Positions 44,688 to 51,857 of a stretch of DNA of 54,016 nt are shown piece by piece. Location of the stretch: IMG/VR virus record IMGVR_UViG_3300009093_000056, positions 1 through 54,016 of that record; one strand, 5' to 3'. A program made the position numbers and the translations under genes. Source of the stretch: a virus. Every line of letters begins with the position of its first letter. Positions within the stretch are counted from its first letter, which is position 1. The notes under the pieces are model-generated. The model saw nothing but the letters and a program-made list of their open reading frames with translations. It had not been told where the DNA came from and made no database searches.

Positions 44688-44847
44688 AGAACTGGGACAG
44701 ATGTGCATGGAAACTGTTGGCAACAAGAAACAATCCGATATTCTCGCGTGGGCCGTGACCCTGCGACTCGCCGCGAACCGGGCCGCTGCTGGCAATCCTG
44801 TTCCCACTTGCGGATACTCTGGACGACAAACTAACCGGCGGCGCTAA
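44632..44847 (+). CDS. Early hypothetical protein
   Basis: 71 aa from the ATG at 44632 with GAGGGAGACAA upstream. Helical first two thirds (RDLDKASRLADKHTSEELGQ; KKQSDILAWAVTLRLAANRA), then GNPVPTCGYSGRQTNRRR. Overlaps the previous gene by 56 nt. Possibly a small regulatory or host-takeover protein; no family recognised. Confidence 0.55.
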   Translation: MNSRDLDKASRLADKHTSEELGQMCMETVGNKKQSDILAWAVTLRLAANRAAAGNPVPTCGYSGRQTNRRR

Positions 44848-44861
44848 CAAGGAGATTGGAA

Positions 44862-45056
44862 ATGGAAACACTCTGCACGATCATCTGCAAAGGTAACGAC
44901 CTGTACGAAGACTACGTTTATACCTGCGTGCCTCTCAAAGAGGCTATCGAAAACGCCGAAGAAGCACTCTGCACCGAGAAATACAAATTCGTCCGCGTCT
45001 ACGCCGAGACCAACAACGGCACAACGCTAACGCTCATCTACTCACCCACACCCTGA
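44862..45056 (+). CDS. Early hypothetical protein
   Basis: 64 aa, AAGGAG 7 nt before the ATG at 44862. Small alpha/beta: TLCTIICKGNDLYEDYVYTC, then helix KEAIENAEEALC, then FVRVYAETNNGTTLTLIYS. The strand-helix-strand plan resembles a small beta-alpha-beta sandwich. Last gene of this early sub-operon, followed by two hairpins. Confidence 0.6.
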   Translation: METLCTIICKGNDLYEDYVYTCVPLKEAIENAEEALCTEKYKFVRVYAETNNGTTLTLIYSPTP

Positions 45057-45063
45057 GAAAAGG

Positions 45064-45198
45064 AAGCGGCCACGCCCGGAAAGGAGTAAACCGAGCGCGG
45101 CCGCTTTAGAGCCGTCGGGGGACAGGCGACGGGAGTGGGGCGGAAGGAAGGCGGACACAAAGAAAACAGGCTCGCGTCCACAATGGATGGCGAGCCTG
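45064..45198 (+). terminator. Two hairpins ending the early sub-operon
   Basis: First: AAGCGGCC (45064-45071) with GGCCGCTT (45099-45106), followed by TAGAG. Second: CAGGCTCGC-g-TCCA-CAA-TGGA-tg-GCGAGCCTG (45167-45198). Neither has a strong T tract; together they mark the transcript end in a 370-bp gene gap. The rest of the gap holds a promoter and element A1. Confidence 0.4.
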
Positions 45199-45300
45199 CT
45201 CTGTGCAAAGGTGTGAGACGCAACTATCTCCACTGCAATTCTACTGCAAGCAGTTCAATTTTGTCAAGTGCTCGGTTTTTTGTGTAACTATTTTTCAGTT

Positions 45301-45355
45301 TTTTACAAAATACCTAGTTTTACCCCTTGACAACCGGTACTAGGTATTGTAAAAT
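45301..45355 (+). promoter_or_regulatory. Early promoter P3 within a long inverted repeat
   Basis: TTGACA (45327-45332), 17-nt spacer, TAAAAT (45350-45355). TACCTAGT (45311-45318) and ACTAGGTA (45339-45346) are perfect inverted arms; they extend to TTTTACAA(AA) on the left and TTGTAAAA on the right, about 16 bp in all with a 2-nt insertion. The right arm covers the spacer and the -10, so a bound protein would block transcription. Confidence 0.7.
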
Positions 45356-45375
45356 TAACCTATCACAAACACACA

Positions 45376-45403
45376 GGCGAGCCGCGCTGGAACCGCGATC
45401 GCC
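45376..45403 (+). ncRNA. Hairpin A1 with CTGGAAC loop
   Basis: GGCGA (45376-45380) pairs with TCGCC (45399-45403) and CGCG (45383-45386) with CGCG (45394-45397), around the loop CTGGAAC (45387-45393). 24 nt later is the start of the 45427 gene. Confidence 0.55.
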
Positions 45404-45426
45404 GCGACGAAGAGGAGACTACGAAG

Positions 45427-45642
45427 ATGATTAAGGCAAAACTGTTTGACAGCCCAGCAGACAAGTATGGATGCGATGTGATCGCGCATTTTCCAACAGA
45501 CGGTAAGCCTTATCTGACCTATAGTGACGGCACGCGAATTCGCGGCAAGGCAATCGCCGACGTTTTCGCGTCTGGCTTGACCGCAAGCCAGATCGAACTT
45601 CTGAAGTCCGCAAATTACCCCATCGTCGGAACTAAGGAGTAA
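45427..45642 (+). CDS. Early hypothetical protein
   Basis: 71 aa with GAGGAG before the ATG. Begins IKAKLFDSPADKYGCDVIAH, then GKPYLTYSDGTRIRGKAIAD and helix TASQIELLKSANY. A small beta-rich domain with a C-terminal helix. Family not recognised. First gene behind promoter P3, with hairpin A1 in its leader. Confidence 0.6.
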   Translation: MIKAKLFDSPADKYGCDVIAHFPTDGKPYLTYSDGTRIRGKAIADVFASGLTASQIELLKSANYPIVGTKE

Positions 45643-45644
45643 TC

Positions 45645-45989
45645 ATGGACACATTAAGCCCAGTTGAGTTTTTAAAGTCGTTTGACAACACGAGACTCGT
45701 CCACTGCATCCAGACGCCGTTATCCGTCGCAGGGCTGAATAACCTGCTGGAAGAGCATAACGGCGCAGGGGACTTCATTTCGAAATCTGATTGGCCGAGG
45801 GCTGTAGAAGCAGCAACTTACAATGAGCGGTTAATCCGAGACGGGATCGGATTGACCTACGAAAACGGATGGCTCGTGATGTACCACGGCTCGCAGCGCA
45901 AAGCGTATCGAGGATCGTCGGTGGAAGGTTGGGGCAGCGGTCTAACTGACAGCGACCGCGAATATGCCAGATCGTTTTTCGAGAAGTAG
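45645..45989 (+). CDS. Early hypothetical protein
   Basis: 114 aa, AAGGAG before the ATG, 2 nt after the previous stop. It has PVEFLKSFDNTRLVHCIQ, SDWPRAVEAATYNERLIRD and DGIGLTYENGWLVMYHGSQR. Mixed alpha/beta. No family. The stop lies 9 nt before hairpin A2. Confidence 0.6.
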   Translation: MDTLSPVEFLKSFDNTRLVHCIQTPLSVAGLNNLLEEHNGAGDFISKSDWPRAVEAATYNERLIRDGIGLTYENGWLVMYHGSQRKAYRGSSVEGWGSGLTDSDREYARSFFEK

Positions 45990-45997
45990 GGTTAGTC

Positions 45998-46025
45998 GGG
46001 GCGCGCCGCTGGAACCGGCCGCCCC
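45998..46025 (+). ncRNA. Hairpin A2 with CTGGAAC loop
   Basis: GGGGCG (45998-46003) with CGCCCC (46020-46025) and GCCG (46005-46008) with CGGC (46016-46019), loop CTGGAAC (46009-46015), one bulged C. The stem sequence differs from A1 but the loop is identical. The 46048 gene starts 22 nt later. Confidence 0.55.
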
Positions 46026-46047
46026 CGGACGACAAAGGACAAAAAAA

Positions 46048-46314
46048 ATGAACTATGTGATTTCATCCAAGCAACGATTTAACACCGCCGAAGAGGTGTT
46101 CTCGGCAGCATCGGACCCGATCGGTATGCGCGGTAACCTCTGCGTAGAGCAAATCACGCAATCGCCGCGCCGCACTCGCATTGTGGTTGAGTGCAACGCT
46201 AAAGGGGCATGGTACGGATCACTTGGCGGCTACTACAATGCCGCGCAATTACTGGCCCATGACATGGGCGCAAAAATTAGGGAAGCAAAAGAGAGTGATT
46301 TGCGGGGCGCGTGA
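46048..46314 (+). CDS. Early hypothetical protein
   Basis: 88 aa from the ATG at 46048 (AAAGGACAAAAAAA upstream). RFNTAEEVFSAASDPIGMRG, then RIVVECNAKGAWYGSLGGYY and the helix NAAQLLAHDMGAKIREAKE. Its stop lies inside hairpin A3. Small alpha/beta protein of unknown function. Confidence 0.6.
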   Translation: MNYVISSKQRFNTAEEVFSAASDPIGMRGNLCVEQITQSPRRTRIVVECNAKGAWYGSLGGYYNAAQLLAHDMGAKIREAKESDLRGA

Positions 46315-46330
46315 CTGGACTCACCGCCCC
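46304..46330 (+). ncRNA. Hairpin A3 with CTGGAC loop
   Basis: GGGGCG (46304-46309) with CGCCCC (46325-46330) and GTGA (46311-46314) with TCAC (46321-46324), loop CTGGAC (46315-46320), one bulged C. The 5' stem includes the stop codon of the 46048 gene. It precedes the 46381 gene by 50 nt. Confidence 0.5.
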
Positions 46331-46380
46331 CGGCCCGCCAGGAGACAGCGGGCATACTCAGTTTACCAGGGAGACAACCA

Positions 46381-46557
46381 ATGCCGCGATACATCCTATC
46401 CAACATCAAAGGCCGCGTCGTGTTCGTGCGGCCAGATATGCCCCGGACGCCGATTATCCAGGTGTTTAGCCACTACGGACAGGCCGAAACGAAACGCGCG
46501 GTAGAGCTGATCCAGAAGGCCCTTGAGGCGGAGGAACAAACCAGTGGGCAAGATTAA
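46381..46557 (+). CDS. Early small protein
   Basis: 58 aa, below the usual cutoff, with CAGGGAGACAACC before the ATG. It reads PRYILSNIKGRVVFVRPDMP, then IIQVFSHYGQAETKRAVEL and an acidic helix EAEEQTSGQD. Overlaps the next gene's GTG by 14 nt. Function unknown, but the good ribosome site, the leader hairpin and coupling support it. Confidence 0.6.
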   Translation: MPRYILSNIKGRVVFVRPDMPRTPIIQVFSHYGQAETKRAVELIQKALEAEEQTSGQD

Positions 46558-46741
46558 GGACCGTCGCGCCGTCACCAGCCCGGTCAACGCCCGCAAGGGT
46601 GGCAGGCCGCGCACAGTCGGCGACGGCGAAATCTACAGCATCAAACTCCCGCGCACGCTCTACGACTGGCTGCGCTCCTTGCCCACCGAGGAGGTGCGGA
46701 GCCGTCTGACGCGGTGGATGGTCGAAGAGCATATTGTCTAG
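46544..46741 (+). CDS. Ribbon-helix-helix-like early protein
   Basis: 65 aa from the GTG at 46544 with GGAGG 9-10 nt upstream. Basic N terminus (GKIKDRRAVTSPVNARKGG) then EIYSIKLPRTLYDWLRSLPT and RSRLTRWMVEEHIV. Strand (YSIKLP), helix, helix is the ribbon-helix-helix plan of CopG/Arc regulators. It ends where a leftward gene converges. A candidate for the operator-binding protein at P1-P3. Confidence 0.55.
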   Translation: MGKIKDRRAVTSPVNARKGGRPRTVGDGEIYSIKLPRTLYDWLRSLPTEEVRSRLTRWMVEEHIV

Positions 46742-47214
46742 AGACGTTTCCGGCTGTGACGGTCTACGGCCCCGACCACGCGCAGCCGGTCGTCGTCCCA
46801 CGTAGACTTATCTGTCGTCACGACCCCCGCCGCCGTCGGGTTACCTACATCACGGACTTTGCTGCCTTGTGCAATCGCGATCTTGTATCGCTCGCGCTCG
46901 ATCGGGTCCGACGGGTCGCGCATAATCATCTTCGCCTCTCGTATCTTATCGCGCACAAGCTCCGCCCACCGAAACAGCGTACTCTCGTGACGGTACCGGT
47001 CCTTACGCACCAGGCTCGGATAATCGCACTGCATCTCCTTAAACGTTTCGCCGTCTTGACTGCGCCGCCAGACTTCCACCTTCAACTGCCACGACGCTGC
47101 GCCCGTTTCGCGCTCGGACAAGAAACCGTTCCTGCCGAGCCAGCGCGCTAAATCGACATCGCGCGACACGCACAGCCGCCGCGCAATAACCTCGTCCGTG
47201 TTTGATTTGTCCAT
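46738..47214 (-). CDS. Hypothetical leftward protein
   Basis: 158 aa, weak ribosome site. The N-terminal half suggests a helix-turn-helix-like start (VIARRLCVSRDVDLARWLGR) followed by SWQLKVEVWRRSQDGETFKE, then RHESTLFRWAELVRDKIREA. The end is charged and loop-like (RLRVVGAVDRHSRKR). It forms a leftward island with the HNH and ribbon-helix-helix genes. Family not recognised; a small-terminase-like or replication-related role cannot be excluded. Confidence 0.5.
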   Translation of the reverse strand: MDKSNTDEVIARRLCVSRDVDLARWLGRNGFLSERETGAASWQLKVEVWRRSQDGETFKEMQCDYPSLVRKDRYRHESTLFRWAELVRDKIREAKMIMRDPSDPIERERYKIAIAQGSKVRDVGNPTAAGVVTTDKSTWDDDRLRVVGAVDRHSRKRL

Positions 47215-47248
47215 AAATCAAAATCAGTCGAGATTTGGAAATGTCCTT

Positions 47249-47452
47249 CTACTGATGCTCAAGCCCCTCCCGCGCCAGCGCGATCAACTCCCGACACCGA
47301 TCGCACGGCGCTTCGTAGTAGCCGTGTGCGAGGATCGTGGCAGGTTCCGTGTCGGCGATTGCCTGGAGTGTATTGCTAAATCGGGCATTCTGTGCGAGCA
47401 ATTCGTGAATAGCTTCCCAAGCGGTTTCCAAGTCCGTAATTGGTCGGTTCAT
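47249..47452 (-). CDS. Small helical protein with CxxC
   Basis: 67 aa. RPITDLETAWEAIHELLAQN then SNTLQAIADTEPATILAH, YYEAPCDRCRELIALAREGL. The CDRC pair alone is not enough for a zinc site unless the protein dimerises. Overlaps the HNH gene stop by 4 nt (ATGA). Function unknown. Confidence 0.55.
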   Translation of the reverse strand: MNRPITDLETAWEAIHELLAQNARFSNTLQAIADTEPATILAHGYYEAPCDRCRELIALAREGLEHQ

Positions 47453-48012
47453 TCTGCTCCACCTCCTCCCTCTCGCCCCGCTCGCCGTCGCTGTCGTCGT
47501 GCCCCGCTCGCGCCGTCGGTGGTGGTGGGCGTGGTGGGGCGGCGTGGATAGTAAACGCGGGTACGCGCTTTATAGGCAACAACGTCAGCACGACTGAGCA
47601 TCTTGCGACCTTCGATATGGGTCAGAATACGGATGTGACCCCTCTTGATTGCCTGATAAACAGTGATCGTTTTTAACTGAAGCAGATCAGCAGCAGCGGG
47701 AATATCGATAAGATCGGCTATGTCAACACCGTTGTTATATGCGCAAGCGCCATTGAATGACGAAGGGTCCTTGCCACACTTGCGAATGTTGCAGGCAGGA
47801 TGCGTTACCTGCATGTTTTCAGCGTTGTTCGATCCACCTAGCACCTCAGGCTGTCGGTGGTCTAGGTGCATTCGATCAAAATCAACCGGCGTACCGCACA
47901 AAGCACAGATGCCGCCGTCACGCTCATAAATCATCCGCCGAAATAAATGATCCTTCTCCGCATGCAGCAAAGAAGTAAAACGTGAATCTGTAATGCCGCG
48001 ATAGTATTTCAC
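47449..48012 (-). CDS. HNH endonuclease fused to a helix-turn-helix
   Basis: 187 aa, GTG start in a GTGA overlap. HNH domain: RMIYERDGGICALCG at 26-40 with Cys36/Cys39, MHLDHRQPEVLGGSN at 48-62 (catalytic His52), HPACNIRKCGKD at 71-82. A MerR/excisionase-like HTH follows (LIDIPAAADLLQLKTITVYQ and on, 101-147), then a low-complexity Gly/Arg tail. Phage HNH nucleases act in packaging or as selfish elements; the HTH suggests site specificity. Confidence 0.8.
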   Translation of the reverse strand: MKYYRGITDSRFTSLLHAEKDHLFRRMIYERDGGICALCGTPVDFDRMHLDHRQPEVLGGSNNAENMQVTHPACNIRKCGKDPSSFNGACAYNNGVDIADLIDIPAAADLLQLKTITVYQAIKRGHIRILTHIEGRKMLSRADVVAYKARTRVYYPRRPTTPTTTDGASGARRQRRRAGREGGGGAE

Positions 48013-48152
48013 TTCTGCTCACCGTCCTTCTGTATCTTCTGCTCCAAAGAACGGATCAACTCGCGCACAATCTCGGTCTGAGAACGACCTTCCTGCGCTG
48101 CGTACGTCTCAAGGATTTGCTTCTCCTTGGGCGTAATCCTAATACCAATCAT
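48009..48152 (-). CDS. Ribbon-helix-helix (CopG-like) protein
   Basis: 47 aa from the ATG at 48152, GGAGAA just upstream. IGIRITPKEKQILETYAAQE, then RSQTEIVRELIRSLEQKI: a classical strand-helix-helix CopG/Arc protein. A start at 48164 would add four residues. First gene of the leftward island, coupled to the HNH gene; probably an autoregulator or a nuclease-linked DNA-binding protein. Confidence 0.65.
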   Translation of the reverse strand: MIGIRITPKEKQILETYAAQEGRSQTEIVRELIRSLEQKIQKDGEQK

Positions 48153-48223
48153 GTTCTTCTCCATGCTAACAATTTTACTGCAAAAATTAAAACTTCCGAA
48201 CACATCCTATGATAGCATATTTA

Positions 48224-48253
48224 TTGACAAATTGCTAGCGATCGTGCTACAAT
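48224..48253 (+). promoter_or_regulatory. Early promoter P4
   Basis: TTGACA (48224-48229), 18-nt spacer, TACAAT (48248-48253). It drives the rightward genes from 48279 and is divergent from the ribbon-helix-helix gene at 48152. Confidence 0.7.
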
Positions 48254-48278
48254 ACTAAAACATCGAAAGGATACTACA

Positions 48279-48512
48279 ATGCCCAAGACTTACGAAATCG
48301 TACCGTGCAACCCGTTCTACAATTCGGCGTTCGAGCAAGTGGCAGGCTACTGCGCCGCCGCGCCGAATTGTAGGCTCGAAGACAAGGATGAAGCGATTCG
48401 CCGATGCAATGCATTGCAAGCAGAATTCCCGGCGTGGCAATGGGAAGTCAACGAGCACGAGGGAAGGTTCTACAATCGCATCCATTCGGCACAGAAGAAA
48501 GCAGCGCAATGA
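48279..48512 (+). CDS. Early hypothetical protein
   Basis: 77 aa, GAAAGGATACTACA before the ATG. YEIVPCNPFYNSAFEQVAGY, then CNALQAEFPAWQWEVNEHEG. Mixed alpha/beta with scattered cysteines. Stop overlaps the next start (ATGA). Function unknown. Confidence 0.6.
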   Translation: MPKTYEIVPCNPFYNSAFEQVAGYCAAAPNCRLEDKDEAIRRCNALQAEFPAWQWEVNEHEGRFYNRIHSAQKKAAQ

Positions 48513-48820
48513 GCAGAAGTATATTCGGATGGTCGTATCCGCCAGGATGCAGCGGGCCGCCTGATTATCCCGACGAAGCGGACGCTGTTCAACCGCAATG
48601 CTCGTGCGGCGCGTATCTCTCGTGGAAGCCGCACAGAACCGAGCGCGTAGACATCATGGCTAACTGTCCAGGGTTTACCGAGGAGGATGCTGAATTCATG
48701 TGGGAATCTGAATGCGGGAACAATAAGCCGCATGAGCCACACAAGTTTTTGTACGAGTACCGCACCGTGCTGATATGGGATTGCAAGCGATGCAAGAAGG
48801 AATATCGGTACACCGGATAG
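48509..48820 (+). CDS. Early Cys-rich protein
   Basis: 103 aa from the ATG at 48509. Cysteine pairs CSCGAYLSW (about 31-39) and CKRCKKEYRYTG at the end form a likely zinc ribbon around a middle of MANCPGFTEEDAEFMWESEC and HEPHKFLYEYRTVLIWD. A zinc-ribbon phage protein, function unknown. Confidence 0.6.
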   Translation: MSRSIFGWSYPPGCSGPPDYPDEADAVQPQCSCGAYLSWKPHRTERVDIMANCPGFTEEDAEFMWESECGNNKPHEPHKFLYEYRTVLIWDCKRCKKEYRYTG

Positions 48821-48855
48821 GAACAGGGGCGGAAGCAGGGAGAGAGCGAGACGCC

Positions 48856-49068
48856 GTGAAACACATATCAACAGTGGTCGATTACATCATTACATGCTCT
48901 AGGTGCGGTGAAAACCAGAGCATCATCGACGCGGGCTTAGTAGCATCATCAAAACGAGAAGCGGAAATAATGTTCCGCGCCGACGGATGGAAGATCGGCA
49001 AAGAAGCACTCTGCGAACGATGTTCGGGAAACATGATAGAGGATAAAGAGGAGACCGATAAGGCATGA
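48856..49068 (+). CDS. Early zinc-ribbon protein
   Basis: 70 aa, GTG start with AGGGAGAGAG upstream, spacing long. DYIITCSRCGENQSIIDAGL and ALCERCSGNMIEDKEETD give CxxC twice, a zinc ribbon. Between them KREAEIMFRADGWKIGKEA. The stop overlaps the next start (ATGA). Confidence 0.6.
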   Translation: MKHISTVVDYIITCSRCGENQSIIDAGLVASSKREAEIMFRADGWKIGKEALCERCSGNMIEDKEETDKA

Positions 49069-49475
49069 CCGACACCACACCCGCACCGCCGACCGACACG
49101 GCCGACCTGAACGTACAGATAGCGACACTGCGCGGCTGGACCGACGCCGTGACCGTGGACCCGGAAGGCAACGAATGGAATATCGTGCGCAACCAAGACA
49201 CTGATGAGGAAGAGTACGACTGGAGCGCGCTGCCCAACTACGCAAGCGATCCGGCCGCTGCGTTTGAACTTCTGGATCACGCTCTCACAATCCGGCAAGT
49301 GTTCAAGCACGAGATTAGCAAGGGTCTACCAGACGGCCCACACAGGTATTGCCGCATCTATACTGCTTTCGGGACTTTTGTTGGATGTGCGGACACGCTA
49401 CCGCTCGCCATTGCGCTCGCCTGCCGTGACGCGCTCAGCAGTCTGCAAGGAGACACCGACAATGGAACAGACTGA
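49065..49475 (+). CDS. Phage ABA sandwich-domain-like protein
   Basis: 136 aa. After an acidic N terminus, LNVQIATLRGWTDAVTVDPE, then DWSALPNYASDPAAAFELLD and the end GCADTLPLAIALACRDALSS. The spacing of 'P.Ys.d..aa..ll' and 'a.ap.Aic.AaL.al' fits the phage ABA sandwich family, of unknown function. Coupled upstream by ATGA. Confidence 0.65.
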   Translation: MTDTTPAPPTDTADLNVQIATLRGWTDAVTVDPEGNEWNIVRNQDTDEEEYDWSALPNYASDPAAAFELLDHALTIRQVFKHEISKGLPDGPHRYCRIYTAFGTFVGCADTLPLAIALACRDALSSLQGDTDNGTD

Positions 49476-50052
49476 ACTCGACGCCGCCAAGAGCCGAGCG
49501 TTCGACGCAATTGCACGGATGGTCGGCATGACGCACTACCCGGCGAATGAAATCCTGCACGGCGTTCGTGCTGAAATCGATATGACTGTGCAGAAGTACG
49601 GCCAGCCTGACACCGCGCCGCCGCCGCCGACCGAGGCGCAAGAACCGCAGGGATTATGCTACGTTCTGTCGGAAGCAGCGAGAAAATGCGAAGTGTACCC
49701 AGTAATGTCTAGAACGTACCAACATTCATCTAACCTAGCTGTTCCGTGGGAGCAGAAACGCCTCGCCGCCGAAACCCGCGTGAAGGATCTGGAAACCACA
49801 GTCGCAGGCCAAAATCTCTACATCGCGTCCTGCCACATCGGGACCGATAACAACCTCAACGAACTCGCCACCCTCCGCACCCGCCTGGAGCGAGCTGAAG
49901 AGGCGCTGCGCCAGATACTTGAGGCATATCTCAATCGAAACCTTAGTAATTCAGAAACATTCGAAAGAATGTCGAATATCGCAGCCGCCTACTTCCTGCC
50001 GCCGTCATCGGACGCAGTGGAGGCGGGTGGCGAGGAGGGAGGAGGAGCGTGA
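49462..50052 (+). CDS. Early hypothetical protein with coiled coil
   Basis: 196 aa from the ATG at 49462 with AAGGAGACACCGACA upstream. Helical start (DAAKSRAFDAIARMVGMTHY), a Pro-rich linker (DTAPPPPTEAQEP), a conserved-looking middle (CYVLSEAARKCEVYP), and a coiled coil (RLAAETRVKDLETTVAGQN; LNELATLRTRLERAEEALRQ). Acidic Gly-rich end. Function unknown. Confidence 0.6.
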   Translation: MEQTELDAAKSRAFDAIARMVGMTHYPANEILHGVRAEIDMTVQKYGQPDTAPPPPTEAQEPQGLCYVLSEAARKCEVYPVMSRTYQHSSNLAVPWEQKRLAAETRVKDLETTVAGQNLYIASCHIGTDNNLNELATLRTRLERAEEALRQILEAYLNRNLSNSETFERMSNIAAAYFLPPSSDAVEAGGEEGGGA

Positions 50053-50351
50053 AAGTTCAGGACTGTACGCGAGTTCACGCGCTGAAGATACTGCCGAGAT
50101 ATTTCGCAGCCATTCAGCGCGGAACTAAAACGTTTGAAGTCCGAAAGAACGACCGGAACTTTGCTGAGGCCGATACGCTCATGCTTCGTGAATGGTCCGA
50201 CGAACTCGGATATACAGGGCGAACTCTTAGAGTGCGCGTCAACTACGTCATGCACGGCGGACAGTTCGGGCTTGAGGAAGGGTACTGCGTTATGGCAATC
50301 GCCCCTGAGATGCTCGTCCACAACCACGGCCCCGAAGTGCATGGGGAGTGA
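50049..50351 (+). CDS. DUF3850 (ASCH/PUA-like) protein
   Basis: 100 aa, GTG in a GTGA overlap with GGGAGGAGC upstream. HALKILPRYFAAIQRGTKTF, then EVRKNDRNFAEADTLMLREW, GYTGRTLRVRVNYV and EGYCVMAIAP. These are the landmarks of DUF3850, an ASCH-like beta-barrel that probably binds RNA or modified nucleotides. A frequent early gene in phages. Confidence 0.85.
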   Translation: MKVQDCTRVHALKILPRYFAAIQRGTKTFEVRKNDRNFAEADTLMLREWSDELGYTGRTLRVRVNYVMHGGQFGLEEGYCVMAIAPEMLVHNHGPEVHGE

Positions 50352-50368
50352 ATGGAAAGGGAGGGAGC

Positions 50369-50689
50369 GTGAGCATTCAACCACAGATTTATAATGTCAC
50401 GAAAGTCCATGGCGACGGCCAAGAAACCGCAATCATCGTCCCGATCCAGTACCCGATCGTACAGTTCCGTGTGAGAGTCGGTAAAGGATGGTGTGCAGAG
50501 GGCTACGAGTTCGCGGAACACAACGCTCCAATCCGCGACCATTTAGACGACATCTACAGCGCCATCCAACAGCAATTCAATCTCGCCGACTTGGTATCAC
50601 AATACTACTCTATCCCATCAACGGTTGAAGAGTTAGAGGAATGGGATGAGGAGTTTTGGGACTACGGCTGCCGATGGTTCGAAGTTTGA
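50369..50689 (+). CDS. Early hypothetical protein
   Basis: 106 aa from the GTG at 50369 with GGGAGGGAGC upstream, similar to the previous gene's ribosome site; a GTG at 50348 (GTGA overlap) is an alternative. QPQIYNVTKVHGDGQETAII, then IQYPIVQFRVRVGKGWCAEG and an acidic end EELEEWDEEFWDYGCRWFEV. Beta-rich. Overlaps tail-to-tail with a leftward gene by 28 nt. Confidence 0.55.
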   Translation: MSIQPQIYNVTKVHGDGQETAIIVPIQYPIVQFRVRVGKGWCAEGYEFAEHNAPIRDHLDDIYSAIQQQFNLADLVSQYYSIPSTVEELEEWDEEFWDYGCRWFEV

Positions 50690-50829
50690 GCCTCCCGCAA
50701 CGCCCTAAGCGCCGCCTCCTTTGGCCCCATTGCCGCCCGCTTCTTAACCGTCGCGGGCTTCTCATGGCGTACCGGGCCGGTGCCGAGGGTGGTTCGGATT
50801 TGGGTGATGTTGGGGTTGGGGTTTTTCAT
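50662..50829 (-). CDS. Small basic protein downstream of integrase
   Basis: 55 aa, ATGA overlap with the integrase stop and AAGGAGAATACCCAG before the ATG. KNPNPNITQIRTTLGTGPVR, then KKRAAMGPKEAALRALREAQ. A basic, helical C-terminal half. Coupling to the integrase suggests a recombination accessory role (excisionase-like function), inferred only. Shorter than typical gene cutoffs. Confidence 0.6.
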   Translation of the reverse strand: MKNPNPNITQIRTTLGTGPVRHEKPATVKKRAAMGPKEAALRALREAQTSNHRQP

Positions 50830-51857
50830 CTGGGTATTCTCCTTCTGTAAGATGCCTGACGGCGGGTCGGCATGGATTGTTGTATGCGTGGATCAATAGG
50901 CGTCGGGTCTGCCTCGACCTCCATCGCCGCGATAAGCGAGTAGAGTTCCTGCTGATCGATCCCCAGGTACTCGTAACTTTGAGACGGATCAGAATGCCCG
51001 TAGAACGCCTGAATATGCTTGATCGTACACCCCTTGACCTTCATGAGCGCCGTCCCCGCGAACCGTCGAAACGCGTGCGCTGAAAGCGGAACGCTTTGCT
51101 CGATGCCCGCGATCCGACAGAGCGAAACGAGTATCCCCTTCATACGCTGCTCGCTCATCGGCCGCACGACCGGAACGCCCTCCTGCGAAAACACCGGCAC
51201 CGCAAACAGCCGCTCGTGCTCGTGCGGCCGACTCTCGATCCATGCGCGGACGTGCTTAACGGCGTTCGGATGCAGCGGGAGAGTTCTGTTCTTATCGCCC
51301 TTCCCCTTCCGAACCGTGATCGTCGTGAAAGTACCCGCAATGTCCACGTCGGCCATGTGGAGCGCGCACACCTCGGCACGGCGAAGCCCGGTGTAGGCCA
51401 ATATCGCGACAACTGCCGTCGCGAGCTGCGCGCGGTACACCTGGTTATCGCCGCGCCCGTCGATTAGGCGCGGGCACGCGTCGAACAGCGACTGCACTTC
51501 CTCGCGCGTCGCCCAGCGCTTACGCGGCTTCTCCGTGACCTTCACCTTAATCTGCCCGATCCCCGCACACTGCTCCAACCCGATCAATTTTCGCTCATAC
51601 AGCCACTTCGCGAAACTCTGTATAGCCGCCATACCCGCCGCCCGCGTCCGCTGCGCCTTCCCCGCCCTCTTCCGCAGCGTGTCGTACGTCCGCACAAAGT
51701 CTGCCGTGACATCCGCAGGCTCCGGCACCCGCCCGATCTTGCCAACCAACCACGCCACCAGCCCGTTCAAATGCGACACGTAGGCGCGACCGCTCGCCAG
51801 CGACCAACCCATCTTGTTGCACTTGTCGGCACGGAACGCCTCGATTAGTTCGTTCAT
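50826..51857 (-). CDS. int: Tyrosine integrase
   Basis: 343 aa from the ATG at 51857 with AGGAGGATAAAGCAG upstream. Residues 1-110 form the SAM-like core-binding domain. Catalytic domain: TGLRRAEVCAL with Arg159, a beta-hairpin Lys near 186-189 (KGKGDKN), HAFRR with His261 and Arg264, YGHSD with His288, and the nucleophile in SYEYLGI (Tyr295 or 297). It integrates the phage at attB. A host att site or attP repeat could not be identified nearby. Confidence 0.9.
   Translation of the reverse strand: MNELIEAFRADKCNKMGWSLASGRAYVSHLNGLVAWLVGKIGRVPEPADVTADFVRTYDTLRKRAGKAQRTRAAGMAAIQSFAKWLYERKLIGLEQCAGIGQIKVKVTEKPRKRWATREEVQSLFDACPRLIDGRGDNQVYRAQLATAVVAILAYTGLRRAEVCALHMADVDIAGTFTTITVRKGKGDKNRTLPLHPNAVKHVRAWIESRPHEHERLFAVPVFSQEGVPVVRPMSEQRMKGILVSLCRIAGIEQSVPLSAHAFRRFAGTALMKVKGCTIKHIQAFYGHSDPSQSYEYLGIDQQELYSLIAAMEVEADPTPIDPRIQQSMPTRRQASYRRRIPR

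Noticed and set aside
45301-45355. Insertion-sequence end or attP core at the long inverted repeat
   Set aside because: The repeat flanks a good -35/-10 pair and there is no transposase or integrase beside it; an operator is simpler.
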